The position numbers were made by a program, and so were the translations under genes. Below the pieces are notes generated by a model, which was not told where the DNA came from, ran no database searches, and was given only the letters and a program-made list of their open reading frames with translations. A stretch of DNA of 64,000 bases from Allopusillimonas ginsengisoli (GTDB taxonomy: Bacteria > Pseudomonadota > Gammaproteobacteria > Burkholderiales > Burkholderiaceae_B): assembly GCA_005239165.1 (NCBI GenBank), contig RAPG01000004.1:1-64000 (forward strand), read 5' to 3'. Position 1 is the first letter of the stretch, and each line of letters opens with the position of its first letter. Below, in pieces: positions 45,700 through 54,531 of the stretch.

Positions 45700-46353
45700 T
45701 CACCAGGTTTGAGGCTCCCAATTCTGGTCTTTGTCGTCCTTAAGCATACCGACCTTGATCCGTGTTTCCGATTCAAAGAAATAGGGCGGTACGGGCAAAT
45801 TAAGCGGGGCTGGGAAGTTAGCCAGTACACGGCCAGACAAATCGTATCGCGTACCATGGCAAGGGCAAAGAAAGCCGCCTGGCCAGGAAGCGTCCAGCGA
45901 TCCGGGCGTGGGCATATACGTTGGAATACACCCCAGATGAGTGCAAATGCCGACCAACACCAGAAACTCGGGCTTGATTGCGCGAAAGCCTTCTTGCAGG
46001 TGCAGGTTTTGCATGTCGGGGGGTTGCTGAGAAGTAAGCGAATGAGGATCGGCCAGCAGAGACTCCATTTTTGGCAGTGCGGCCAACTCTTCTTTTGTGC
46101 GATGTACAACCCAGATTGGCCGACCGCGCCAAGCTGCCGTTGTCATCTCTCCGGGCGCAATCTGGCTGACATCGATTTCCACAGGGCCGGCAGCGGCCAA
46201 CGCGCGGGCGCTGGGCTTCATGGAGTCGACGAATGGGACAGCCGCTGCTATGGTTCCGACGGCGCCTAACGTAACGCTGGCACCAACCAAGATACGGCGT
46301 TTTTTCACAATTATTTCAGGATGCCGGAGTGTGTCATTTAGTTGTTTGTTCAT
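45700..46353 (-). CDS. Orphan Rieske iron-sulfur protein (ubiquinol-cytochrome c reductase type)
   Basis: A 217-residue membrane-anchored Rieske protein. A VKKRRILVG pattern before a hydrophobic segment (about 21-43) is a twin-arginine-type uncleaved anchor. The [2Fe-2S] ligands are C137 and H139 (CTHLGC) and C163 and H166 (CPCHG), with C142 and C165 forming the usual disulfide. The fold resembles PetA of the bc1 complex, but cytochrome b and cytochrome c1 genes are absent on both sides. It may be a second Rieske copy that swaps into the bc1 complex under particular conditions, or serve another oxidase chain. The gene is isolated between lpxL and CHRD genes. Confidence 0.9.
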   Translation of the reverse strand: MNKQLNDTLRHPEIIVKKRRILVGASVTLGAVGTIAAAVPFVDSMKPSARALAAAGPVEIDVSQIAPGEMTTAAWRGRPIWVVHRTKEELAALPKMESLLADPHSLTSQQPPDMQNLHLQEGFRAIKPEFLVLVGICTHLGCIPTYMPTPGSLDASWPGGFLCPCHGTRYDLSGRVLANFPAPLNLPVPPYFFESETRIKVGMLKDDKDQNWEPQTW

Positions 46354-46630
46354 GCCTGGACCCTTGTTTTAAGATGACTTATTCAAGGAAGGTGTCCAAA
46401 ACATGATCAGTTTTGTCGTCTTTAGCCTGTCTTCAGCTCAAAAAACTGGCATCGGACGGCACAGGCATGTACGACCTATTTCGAGCACTCTCGTTTGTAG
46501 ATGACAGTTGGCAAACAAAGAAAGTTCCGCTCTTTACACCATCTTTACGGGCCATAACCAAATCATCGTCCCGTATTTGACAACAGCGTGACAAAATATT
46601 GCCTACAACCCACAGGCAGGCCAGAGTTCA

Positions 46631-46690
46631 ATGGATAAGTTAGCCGCAATTCAAACATTTGTTCTGGTTATTGATGCTGCTACCTCTTAG
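46631..46690 (+). pseudogene. N-terminal remnant of a LysR-family regulator
   Basis: Nineteen codons, MDKLAAIQTFVLVIDAATS, then TAG. The first 15 match the almost invariant start of LysR-type regulators (MDKLAAIQTFVRVVEAGSF). No continuation of the helix-turn-helix can be found in any frame after the stop. The remainder of the 46354-46962 gap contains nothing else that I recognise. Confidence 0.6.
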
Positions 46691-46962
46691 GCTTCAACAT
46701 AGAGATAATTCCATAATCAGCAACAGTGCCGCCGAAATATGGCTTTACCAGTCAAAAGGGGAGATGACCATTTAATGAAGTGCTCCAGACATACAGAACC
46801 GGTATCAGCGGGCTCATTTTGAGGATGCTATCGGTTATGTAGATGACTGAATCAGTCGCAGCAGGCACGCTATATGCTCGTTAAAAGATCTGTCTTCAAT
46901 TTAATAAGTAGTTGACGACAATCGGCATCTACGCCGGGAGATCTACAACAAGGAGTGTTGGT

Positions 46963-47406
46963 ATGCGCAGCAATAAAATTCTCACCAAAACGCGTCTGGC
47001 GGTTATGGCAAGCAGTGTGATGATCGCCGGCCTGGCTGGCGGCTATGGTGTTGCCATGGCCGCCCAAAGTAAAGTGATGTTAAGCGGCACTCACGAAGTG
47101 CCTGCTGTCAAAACCTCTGCCAAAGGTGACGGCACTATCACCGTTGAGGACAACATGGCCGTGAGTGGCAGCGTTACGACTTCCGGTATCGACGGAACCA
47201 TGGCCCACATTCACGAGGCCGCTGCAGGTAAAAATGGCCCACCCATCATCACACTGGAAAAAAAGGGTGAAAACAAATGGATGGTGCCCGAAAATGCGAA
47301 ACTCACTGATGCACAATACAAGGCGTATCAGGCAGGTGATCTTTATGTCAATGTGCACAGCGACGCTCATAAGGCCGGCGAAATTCGCGATCAGTTAAAG
47401 CCGTAG
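46963..47406 (+). CDS. Exported CHRD domain protein
   Basis: A 147-residue protein with a signal peptide (to about residue 35, ending VAMAA) from an ATG at 46963 preceded by AAGGAGTGTTGGT. The mature part is a single CHRD domain: LSGTHEVPAVKTSAKGDGTI, the core GTMAHIHEAAAGKNGPP, and the closing DLYVNVHSDAHKAGEIRDQL with its histidines. CHRD domains occur in chordin and in many secreted bacterial proteins; their function there is unknown, though metal binding by the histidines has been suggested by their pattern. Confidence 0.85.
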   Translation: MRSNKILTKTRLAVMASSVMIAGLAGGYGVAMAAQSKVMLSGTHEVPAVKTSAKGDGTITVEDNMAVSGSVTTSGIDGTMAHIHEAAAGKNGPPIITLEKKGENKWMVPENAKLTDAQYKAYQAGDLYVNVHSDAHKAGEIRDQLKP

Positions 47407-47502
47407 TAATCGGATAAGCAGTTGCTCAGATGGAATAAGGCGTGCTAGCTTGTGTCTTCGAGATCGCTTGTCAAGAGTGCTTTGACGACTACAGAGGCAA
47501 AA

Positions 47503-47913
47503 ATGCTTTCCATCACGTTGGCTCAAGCGCAATACATCCTGGAACAGGGTATTGAAAAGATTAAACACATGCCTGGGAAAGCCGTTTGCATTTCAATATG
47601 CGATGCGCAAGGGTTTCTGGTTAGTTTCGTGCGTATGGACGAGGCAACTCTGCGCAGTATTGAAATCGCTCAGCGCAAGGCGTACAGCAGCGTGCGCCTT
47701 GGGCTGACCACGGCGGCTTTTGATGCCAGACTCAAACGCGAAGATATACCGATCAGCTATTTTGGAGACACTTTGCTGACCGCATTACCCGGAGGCTCGG
47801 TGGTGCTCAACGCAAGCGGTGGCATTATCGGCGGTGTGGGTGTAAGCGGTCTTACCCCACAAGAAGACCAGGGCCTGGCCGATGAACTGGCAGGCTTTAT
47901 CAGAGCACATTGA
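47503..47913 (+). CDS. GlcG/HbpS family heme-binding-like protein
   Basis: A 136-residue protein of the GlcG/HbpS (DUF336) family: LTLAQAQYIL-like first helix, AVCISICDAQGFLVSFVRMDEA, AQRKAYSSVRLGL and the closing GGIIGGVGVSGLTPQEDQGLAD. HbpS binds haem in Streptomyces; most proteobacterial relatives have no assigned function and sit near glycolate or aromatic catabolic genes. The ATG at 47503 follows ACAGAGGC and is preferred over an earlier in-frame start at 47452. There is no signal peptide. Confidence 0.85.
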   Translation: MLSITLAQAQYILEQGIEKIKHMPGKAVCISICDAQGFLVSFVRMDEATLRSIEIAQRKAYSSVRLGLTTAAFDARLKREDIPISYFGDTLLTALPGGSVVLNASGGIIGGVGVSGLTPQEDQGLADELAGFIRAH

Positions 47914-48423
47914 CGTTTAGGTATACGGTCCATCGGGCCGGCATTACAGGAAAAAATGCCAAGAAAGCCTTATTTCTTGTATAATGTTCCTATTCGTATC
48001 AACAAAACGGCTTAAAAAACCGGTCAACCGCAGCGTACGCAGCACCTCGTTGTTTTCAAATTCATCCACGTACCCGGGTGTAAAGCATCACTGATGAATT
48101 CGCGTAAGGCGATTAAGCAGTTATGCAATGGGTAGCGCTGGAAAAAGTAGCTCCATCCGATCTGTCTGAAGTAAATCCGACATTCTGAACCGCATGGTTT
48201 TACTACGTTGACGATATTCTCGCCAACGAAAGTTCTATCGTGCGCGCCAACTGGACTGTGCTCACATGCATGGCTCCTGCTCTTGTTTTCGCAGCACAAC
48301 AATATAGCCGTGCTCCCGATTAATGCATCGTTTACCACTACTGGCATGACGTAAGTAAGCATTCATCAAAACCTTGAAACCGGTGGCCTCACCACCCTTT
48401 CAATAAATGGAGGGAATTTCCCA
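47914..48423. other. Gap before the betaine ABC operon; promoter-like -10 only
   Basis: A consensus TATAAT stands at 47980-47985 without a convincing -35. A minus-strand reading across 48010-48110 gives a protein-like stretch (FENNEVLRTLRLTGF), but it has no start or recognised domain and may be an eroded gene. The GGAGGGAA ribosome site of the next gene is at the end of this gap. Confidence 0.35.
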
Positions 48424-49389
48424 TTGAAACTCGTTAATCAACTCAGCGTTAGCCTGCTGCTAACCGCCGGTATGATCGGCGCACCCGTCCACGCATTCAC
48501 GCCAGAATCCAGCGACCCCATCAAAATCGTTGACAATAACTGGTCGAGCCAAAAAGTGCTGGCTCGCGTGGCGCAACAGTTGCTTGAGAAAGTTGGCTAC
48601 GAAACCAAAATTGTGCCATCAGACAGTCAGGGGCAGTTTGCGGCAATGGGCCTGGGCGATCTCGATCTGCAGATGGAGATATGGGAAGGCACGATGAACG
48701 ACAGTTTCATGAAGGAAGTTAAGGCTGGGCGCATGGTCGACCTCGGTAGTCACACGGCAACAACGCGTGAAGACTGGTGGTACCCAGATTACATGGAAGA
48801 GATTTGCCCTGGTTTGCCAGACTGGGAAGCGCTAAATGCGTGTGCAGAAAAATTTGCAGCACCGGAAACGGCCCCGAAAGGACGCTATTTGGCAGGTCCT
48901 GTCGACTGGATTAAGCACGACAAAGAAAAAATTGAAGCGCTGAAACTGAACTTCACCGTGGTCAATGCAGGCTCGGCAGCAGCGTTGTTTGGTGAACTGA
49001 AATCAGCCGCTGCACGCAAAGAACCTATTGTGCTGTTTAACTGGGCACCTAACTGGGTAGGCGCGGCGTTTCCAGGAAAGTTTGTTGAATTTCCCGAGCA
49101 TGAGAAAGCCTGCACTGAAGATCCCAAATGGGGTACGAATCCAGACAAAACCTATGACTGCGGCTCACCCAAGGGCGGTTATTTGAAAAAGGGTGCATGG
49201 TCAGGTTTTGAAAAGAAATGGGCGTGTGGTTATGAGTTGATTAAAAACATCGACTTCACCGGGCCCATGATTGATCAAGCTGCTGCACTGGCAGATGTTG
49301 ACGGCCTGACTCACGATGCGGCCGCCACCGCATGGATTGAAAAGCATCAGGAACAGGTAGCCGCATGGATGCCAGCCTGCGCTAAGTAA
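48424..49389 (+). CDS. Betaine/choline-type ABC transporter substrate-binding protein
   Basis: A 321-residue exported binding protein starting at TTG 48424, supported by ATGGAGGGAATTTCCCA just upstream and a signal peptide (to about residue 24, ending PVHAF). The OpuAC/ChoX-like fold is seen in KIVDNNWSSQKVLARVAQQLLE, GDLDLQMEIWEGT and LFNWAPNWVG. Cysteine pairs (EICPG/NACAEK, KACTEDPK/TYDCGS, and KKWACGY/MPACAK) suggest several disulfides, unusual for an OpuAC-like protein. ATPase and fused permease genes follow. Ligand likely a quaternary amine or related compatible solute. Confidence 0.88.
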   Translation: MKLVNQLSVSLLLTAGMIGAPVHAFTPESSDPIKIVDNNWSSQKVLARVAQQLLEKVGYETKIVPSDSQGQFAAMGLGDLDLQMEIWEGTMNDSFMKEVKAGRMVDLGSHTATTREDWWYPDYMEEICPGLPDWEALNACAEKFAAPETAPKGRYLAGPVDWIKHDKEKIEALKLNFTVVNAGSAAALFGELKSAAARKEPIVLFNWAPNWVGAAFPGKFVEFPEHEKACTEDPKWGTNPDKTYDCGSPKGGYLKKGAWSGFEKKWACGYELIKNIDFTGPMIDQAAALADVDGLTHDAAATAWIEKHQEQVAAWMPACAK

Positions 49390-49592
49390 TACCTGTCTGC
49401 GCGTGACCAGGCTTAAGCGGTCACGCGCGACCTCTGCTGATTGTCACGTCCTTACGTGTCTCACCAGCATTTAACTTCTACACTTATCCGACACCGCATA
49501 GTTTTAGTTCTGAGTCAGCTCCAATTTCGTCATATCGCTGATCCTGTCGGAAAGTGACCGCGCTTGTGCGCGTTTATTTGACGGATCCGGCT

Positions 49593-50621
49593 ATGAATAA
49601 ATCAATAAAAATTTCCTGCAAGAATCTCTGGCAATTATTTGGCAGAGGCGCCACCGATTTTCTCGAGAAGCACCAGCACAATCCAAGCGACGCCCAACTG
49701 GCGTCCGCAGGCTTGATCGCAGCCGTACGTGATGTCAGTTTTGACGTCTATGCGGGTGAAATTCTGGTCATCATGGGCTTGAGTGGTTCGGGCAAATCAA
49801 CGCTCGTACGTGGTCTGACCCGACTTCTTGAACCCAATGCCGGCCAGGTCTGGTTCGATGGTGTAGATCTATTGCAAGCCTCACGCAGTAGTCTGACGGA
49901 TATCCGTCGTCGCAAAATGGGCATGGTGTTCCAGAGTTTTGGGCTTTTGCCGCACCGCACCGTACTGGACAATATTGCTTTCCCGCTTGAGATACAAAAC
50001 GTGCCAAAAGCTGCACGTCTGGACAAAGCACGCGAACTTGTCGCAACGGTAGGGCTGGAAGGGCGCGAGCATAACTTTCCCCGCGAACTGTCAGGTGGCC
50101 AGCAACAACGTGTCGGCATTGCGCGCAGCCTGATTGGCGAGTGTGATGTCTGGTTTCTGGATGAGCCGTTCTCGGCACTTGATCCACTGATACGTCGTGA
50201 GATGCAAGACGAATTTGTAAGCCTGCAATCCCGTCTGAACAAGACTATCGTGTTTGTCACCCATGACTTTGACGAAGCCGTACGGCTGGGCGACCGCATT
50301 GCCATCATGAAAGATGGCCGCCTCGCGCAAATTGGCACTGCTGAAGAGCTGCTGATGACGCCTGCGGATGACTACGTGAAGAAATTTGTGCAGCACGCGC
50401 CACGCGCTAAATTAATTACGGCACAAAAAATCATGGGGCCGGCAAGTCCGGGAGACATCAGTCTCGCTGGAAACCAGAATACGATCAAAAGCACCGATGT
50501 ACTAGAAAAAATTGCCAAACGTGTCATCGAGGCTGATCGGGCGTTGCCTGTTCTCGACGCTACGGGCATTGTGGTGGGTCAGGTAAGCCGAGAGCATTTG
50601 GCGAGGGCGCTGTTCCAATGA
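49593..50621 (+). CDS. Quaternary amine ABC transporter ATP-binding protein (ProV/OpuAA type)
   Basis: A 342-residue ATPase: Walker A GLSGSGKST, Q-loop MVFQSFGLLPHRTVLDN, signature LSGGQQQRVGIARSL, Walker B VWFLDEPFSALDPL and H-loop FVTHDFDEAV. After about residue 265 comes a short, CBS-like tail (ADRALPVLDATGIVVGQVSREHL), as in ProV/OpuAA where it senses ionic strength. The ATG at 49593 is chosen over a GTG at 49554. It overlaps the permease gene by four bases. Confidence 0.92.
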   Translation: MNKSIKISCKNLWQLFGRGATDFLEKHQHNPSDAQLASAGLIAAVRDVSFDVYAGEILVIMGLSGSGKSTLVRGLTRLLEPNAGQVWFDGVDLLQASRSSLTDIRRRKMGMVFQSFGLLPHRTVLDNIAFPLEIQNVPKAARLDKARELVATVGLEGREHNFPRELSGGQQQRVGIARSLIGECDVWFLDEPFSALDPLIRREMQDEFVSLQSRLNKTIVFVTHDFDEAVRLGDRIAIMKDGRLAQIGTAEELLMTPADDYVKKFVQHAPRAKLITAQKIMGPASPGDISLAGNQNTIKSTDVLEKIAKRVIEADRALPVLDATGIVVGQVSREHLARALFQ

Positions 50622-52798
50622 ACCATACTGCAACCTTGCCTAATAATGGCTCAAGCAAAGCCGCAGCGGGTGAGACCGCGTCAAACAAGTCGGCCTCGAC
50701 TGCGCAGGCTTCAAGCAAAGCCACTCTTGGTGCGAACGCTACAAACAAAACCGCCTCTGGTGCGCAGCAATTAGCTGCGCCCACTGATGAAACCGGGCAT
50801 GTTACTGAACATGTTGCCACGCCACTGACAAACAGCAGAGCCAAACCAACACGTCACCGCCTTTTGTTTTGGGTCGTTGCGCTGGCGATTATCGCGCTGG
50901 GCCAATTTGCGGCAAGTCGGCTCGACTGGGTCGCACATTATCCATCTGAATGGATCTTCCCGCTTAAAAACTGGATCGACGCATTCTTCGAATGGCTGGT
51001 GTATGGGGTTCGCTTTTTCGACGGGACGTCATATGGATTCTCGCCGCGTGACGTAACACGTGGGCTTGCATCAGTGCTGGCGTACCCATTGCATCTGTCT
51101 GAATCCATATTTTTCGACGGCTTTTCCAAAAACATTCCGGCGCTACCGTGGATAACTGTGGCCGGCCTCGCTGCGCTACTGGGACACTGGCTTGGCGGCT
51201 GGCGTAGCGCGCTGCTGGGCGCTGCTGCGTTTACGTATCTGGCACTGTTTGGCGTTTGGCAGGCGTCTATGCAAACATTTTCGCTTGTGCTCATCACCGT
51301 ACCTATGGTTTTTTTGATCGGTCTGGTCGCCGGGGTATTGATGAGTAAAAGCCCGCGTTTTAAACGTGCGATAACGCCTCTGTTTGATATTTTGCAGAGT
51401 ATGCCGCCGTTTGCGTACCTGGTGCCCATTGTGGTGCTGTATGGCGTGGGCGATGTGCCGGCCATGATTGCTACGGCATTGTTCGCAGTACCGCCGGTTG
51501 CCCGTTGTATTGCACTGGGCCTGGAAAGTGTACAAAAGGGCGTACTTGAAGCAGGCCAGATGATGGGTTGCACGCGCTGGCAGTTATTGTGGAAGGTGCA
51601 AATGCCCACGGCGCGTTCTGTGCTATTGGTTGGTTTGAACCAGGGCATTATGCAAACCCTGGCCATGATTGTGCTGGCTGCGCTAATTGGTGCATCGGGC
51701 CTTGGCAGCGAGTTATTAACCTCACTACAGTCCCTGCGACTGGGCGAAGCGTTAGAGCAGGGCATTGCCATTGTTGTAATCGCCGTGGTGCTAGACCGTT
51801 TAAGTCGTGCCTATGCATTAAAACAGCCTAAGTATATGGACCCAAGCCTGGCCTGGTGGCGGCGCCACCCCTATATGGTGCTGGCGTTGGTGTTTCTGGC
51901 AGGAAGTACCTTGCTTGCTCGTGTATTGCCCGATTTGGCCTTATTGTCCGATGGGCACACGATTACCACCGCACCATACTGGAATGCCGGAATCGATTGG
52001 ATCAACTTGCATCTTTATGACTCGGTCCAGGCATTTCGCAATTTCACGCTAATGAAAATATTGATTCCAACGCGCAATTTTTTCCTGGCAATTCCATGGG
52101 TCACGTTTCTTGCTCTGGTCGTTTTGACCGGCTATCGCCTGGGAGGCTGGTCAGTTGCGTTAATCGCGGGCTTGCTCATTTTATTTCCGGCTGCAACCGG
52201 TCTCTGGCCTGAAACCATGACCACGCTGTACATGATTGGAACAGCAGCTGTAATCTGTGTCAGCGTGGGTTTTGTCATCGGGCTGGGAGCTTCACGCACA
52301 GCAGGCTGGTCTCGTTTTGCGTCAGGTATCTGCGACTTCCTGCAAACGTTTCCTTCGTTTATTTACCTGATTCCAGTCGTAATGTTGTTTAAGGTAAGTG
52401 ATCTGTCCGCTATCATCGCCGTATTGATGTTCGCCGTAGTACCCATGATTCGTTACACGATATTGGGGCTGCGCGGCGTACCCAAGCCAATTATCGAGGC
52501 AGCGACGCAGCAGGGGGCAACCCGGTTACAGCGTTTGATAAAAGTGGAACTTCCCATCGCTTTGCCAGAAATTATGCTGGGCGTAAACCAGGTCATCTTC
52601 ATGGCTTTGTTCATGGTTGCAATCACCGCGTTAATTGGTACCCAGGATCTGGGTGCAGAAATTAACGCAGCACGCTCTGGCAATGAAATTGGCAAAGCGC
52701 TTGTTGCCGGCTTGTGTATTGCCTTTCTGGGGATTACCGCAGATCGTCTGATCGGGGCCTGGGTCAAACGCAAAAAAATCGCCTTGGGGGCCATCTAA
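50618..52798 (+). CDS. Fused double-permease of a betaine-type ABC transporter
   Basis: A 726-residue membrane protein made of two ProW-like permease domains. The first EAA-type loop reads VQKGVLEAGQMMGCTRWQLL and the second VPKPIIEAATQQGATRLQRL, each followed by helices and an ALIG-S-LG/ALIGTQDLG ending. The two halves are thus an in-gene duplication, replacing the usual homodimer. Residues 1-70 are a low-complexity Ser/Ala/Thr/Lys-rich cytoplasmic tail with loose repeats of SSKA and SNK/TNKTAS, which I have not seen described for ProW. Starts in an ATGA overlap with the ATPase. Confidence 0.9.
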   Translation: MNHTATLPNNGSSKAAAGETASNKSASTAQASSKATLGANATNKTASGAQQLAAPTDETGHVTEHVATPLTNSRAKPTRHRLLFWVVALAIIALGQFAASRLDWVAHYPSEWIFPLKNWIDAFFEWLVYGVRFFDGTSYGFSPRDVTRGLASVLAYPLHLSESIFFDGFSKNIPALPWITVAGLAALLGHWLGGWRSALLGAAAFTYLALFGVWQASMQTFSLVLITVPMVFLIGLVAGVLMSKSPRFKRAITPLFDILQSMPPFAYLVPIVVLYGVGDVPAMIATALFAVPPVARCIALGLESVQKGVLEAGQMMGCTRWQLLWKVQMPTARSVLLVGLNQGIMQTLAMIVLAALIGASGLGSELLTSLQSLRLGEALEQGIAIVVIAVVLDRLSRAYALKQPKYMDPSLAWWRRHPYMVLALVFLAGSTLLARVLPDLALLSDGHTITTAPYWNAGIDWINLHLYDSVQAFRNFTLMKILIPTRNFFLAIPWVTFLALVVLTGYRLGGWSVALIAGLLILFPAATGLWPETMTTLYMIGTAAVICVSVGFVIGLGASRTAGWSRFASGICDFLQTFPSFIYLIPVVMLFKVSDLSAIIAVLMFAVVPMIRYTILGLRGVPKPIIEAATQQGATRLQRLIKVELPIALPEIMLGVNQVIFMALFMVAITALIGTQDLGAEINAARSGNEIGKALVAGLCIAFLGITADRLIGAWVKRKKIALGAI

Positions 52799-52814
52799 GA
52801 AAAGCCCTGGCAAC

Positions 52815-52867
52815 CAGCCACGCGTCTGAACCCTGATATCAGCAGGCGTATCGAATGCGTGGCTGGC
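52815..52867. terminator. Long-stem hairpin after the ABC operon
   Basis: CCAGCCACGC (52815-52824) pairs perfectly with GCGTGGCTGG (52858-52867) around a 33-base loop, 17 bases past the permease stop. No T-run follows. It is a possible mRNA 3' end or processing structure. Confidence 0.4.
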
Positions 52868-52910
52868 TTGATAATACGCGCGCTGCACTCAGTATCTTCT
52901 AAGTCAGGCA

Positions 52911-52950
52911 AATGCCGGTTACGGATTCTTCCAAGATAAGCCGGCATTTT
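52911..52950. terminator. Terminator-like hairpin between convergent genes
   Basis: AAATGCCGG (52911-52919) and CCGGCATTT (52942-52950) form a perfect 9-bp stem with a 22-base loop between the permease gene and the convergent MocR gene. The A/T ends of the stem would give short T-runs on either strand, so it may serve both directions. Confidence 0.5.
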
Positions 52951-54317
52951 CAACTCTGGGATCGCTTACGCATGAACTCAATAAATTTCGGGTGTGTGAC
53001 GTAAGCAATATTCAAACGCATGGCTGGCCGATCGCTGATTCGATCAGGGGTAAATAGCGCACCCGGTGCAATGAAAATGCTCTGCATCGAGGCGTCCTTG
53101 ACCAGACGGCTTTCATCGTCACCTGGTCGTAAGTATGCCCACAGATAAAAGCACCCCGTTGGTTCACAAAAAACCTCTAGTCCAAGGTCACGCACAACGG
53201 CCAGAGCCTGAGCGGTCGTTTGGGTTACACGCGTGCGCAGCTTGCGCAAGTGCCGGGCGTACTGGCCGGATGCGATAAACCCATAAAGCAGACGCTCGAC
53301 GTAGTCGCCAGAGCTGGCTATGGTCAGCATCTTGAGATCACACAGGGCGTCGGCAAGTTTTTGGTTAGCTGCGACGTACCCGACTCTCAGTCCAGCTGAC
53401 AGGCTCTTGGAAAACGTACCTACGTAAATAACGCGTTCGAGCTGATCAAGTGCTGCCAGCCTGGGCGCGGTGTGAGGCAAAATATCGGTGAACGGATCAT
53501 CTTCGACAATGGTGAAATCATGTCTTGATGCCGCCTTCAGCACTCGGTGGCCAACCGGAAGAGTCAATGAGCTACCGGTGGGGTTATGTGCCAGCGACTG
53601 GGTAAAAAACAGCTTGGGCTTATATTCAGCGGCCTTGGCCTCCAGATCTTCAATATCGGGGCCATTTACCAGGCGGCGCACGCCGACAATACGAATGCCG
53701 CCAAGATGCAGCTTGGCGAACAGCGGATAGTATCCCGGGCTGTCCACCAGCACAGTGTCTCCGGGCTCCAGCAACTGCCTGGCAATCAGATCCAGCGCGT
53801 GATTGGCACCCATGGTTACCAGGATCTGACCGGCTGTAGCATCTATGCCCCGTTCGGTCAGGCTGCCAGCCAGATACTCCCTCAGTTTGTGATAGCCCCA
53901 TGGATTGCCATATCCATGCATTTCGCTGTCATCAGGCTGCATGCCGGTTTCGGGTGCAGGAGTCAAATCGGGCATGCCAACCCAGGCGTGCGGTGGTCGG
54001 CCTTCACCTACGCGTACCTCGTAGTGACGCACAAGTTGCTCGCGCAGCAAAGACACAGCATCGACCGCCTGCGCCACCGAAATGGCTTTCATTAACGGTT
54101 CTCGCTTAGCCTGCACCGGTACGTAATAGCCGGACCCAACACGTGCTTCAAGCTGACCCAGTGACACCATACGGTCATAGGCTTCAGCGACGGTATTCTT
54201 GGACAGACCAAGCTCTGCTGCCGCACCGCGTATTGACCAGATTCTGGCACCCGGGGGCCAGACTCCCGACGCAATGCCGGCATGAATGCGTTGAATTACC
54301 GCGTCGATACGAGTCAT
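52950..54317 (-). CDS. MocR/PdxR-type GntR regulator with aminotransferase domain
   Basis: A 455-residue fusion. Residues about 1-70 are a GntR winged helix (RIHAGIASGVWPPGARIWSI then ELGLSKNTVAEAYDRMV). Residues about 110-450 are a fold-type I aminotransferase with the PLP lysine in GTFSKSLSAGLRVGY and FTQSLAHNPTGSSLTLPVG. The ATG at 54317 (AGGAACAGG upstream) is preferred to a TTG at 54347. It is divergent from the TRAP/HMG-CoA reductase operon and GTACC repeats lie between them, so it probably regulates that operon. Confidence 0.92.
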   Translation of the reverse strand: MTRIDAVIQRIHAGIASGVWPPGARIWSIRGAAAELGLSKNTVAEAYDRMVSLGQLEARVGSGYYVPVQAKREPLMKAISVAQAVDAVSLLREQLVRHYEVRVGEGRPPHAWVGMPDLTPAPETGMQPDDSEMHGYGNPWGYHKLREYLAGSLTERGIDATAGQILVTMGANHALDLIARQLLEPGDTVLVDSPGYYPLFAKLHLGGIRIVGVRRLVNGPDIEDLEAKAAEYKPKLFFTQSLAHNPTGSSLTLPVGHRVLKAASRHDFTIVEDDPFTDILPHTAPRLAALDQLERVIYVGTFSKSLSAGLRVGYVAANQKLADALCDLKMLTIASSGDYVERLLYGFIASGQYARHLRKLRTRVTQTTAQALAVVRDLGLEVFCEPTGCFYLWAYLRPGDDESRLVKDASMQSIFIAPGALFTPDRISDRPAMRLNIAYVTHPKFIEFMRKRSQS

Positions 54318-54352
54318 CAAGCCTGTTCCTAAATAAGAATGGGTCAAATCAT

Positions 54353-54401
54353 GGTACGGTTTAAAAGAAGTTAATCTAACTGTACCTTTTATTGTACCTT
54401 T
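54353..54401. promoter_or_regulatory. GTACC repeats, probable MocR operator
   Basis: Two direct copies of GTACCTTT start at 54382 and 54394 (12 bases apart), and an inverted GGTAC is at 54353. The set lies between the MocR-type regulator and the dctP gene. MocR regulators such as GabR and PdxR bind direct repeats near their divergent targets. Confidence 0.55.
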
Positions 54402-54531
54402 CGTTCTCGTATTATTTCTGGACCCGGTCTTTTACGTAAGGTCGGCCCAAAGAGCGATAAAACTGAGGCGGACAAGTCTTGTCCGCCCTCCGGCGCCTCA
54501 ATTCAGGCGTCAGATACAAATGGAGATGACA

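Noticed and set aside
48024..48362. A 112-codon minus-strand frame in the gap before the betaine ABC operon
   Set aside because: Cysteine-rich, unrecognised, no ribosome site; parts look like an eroded gene in another frame.
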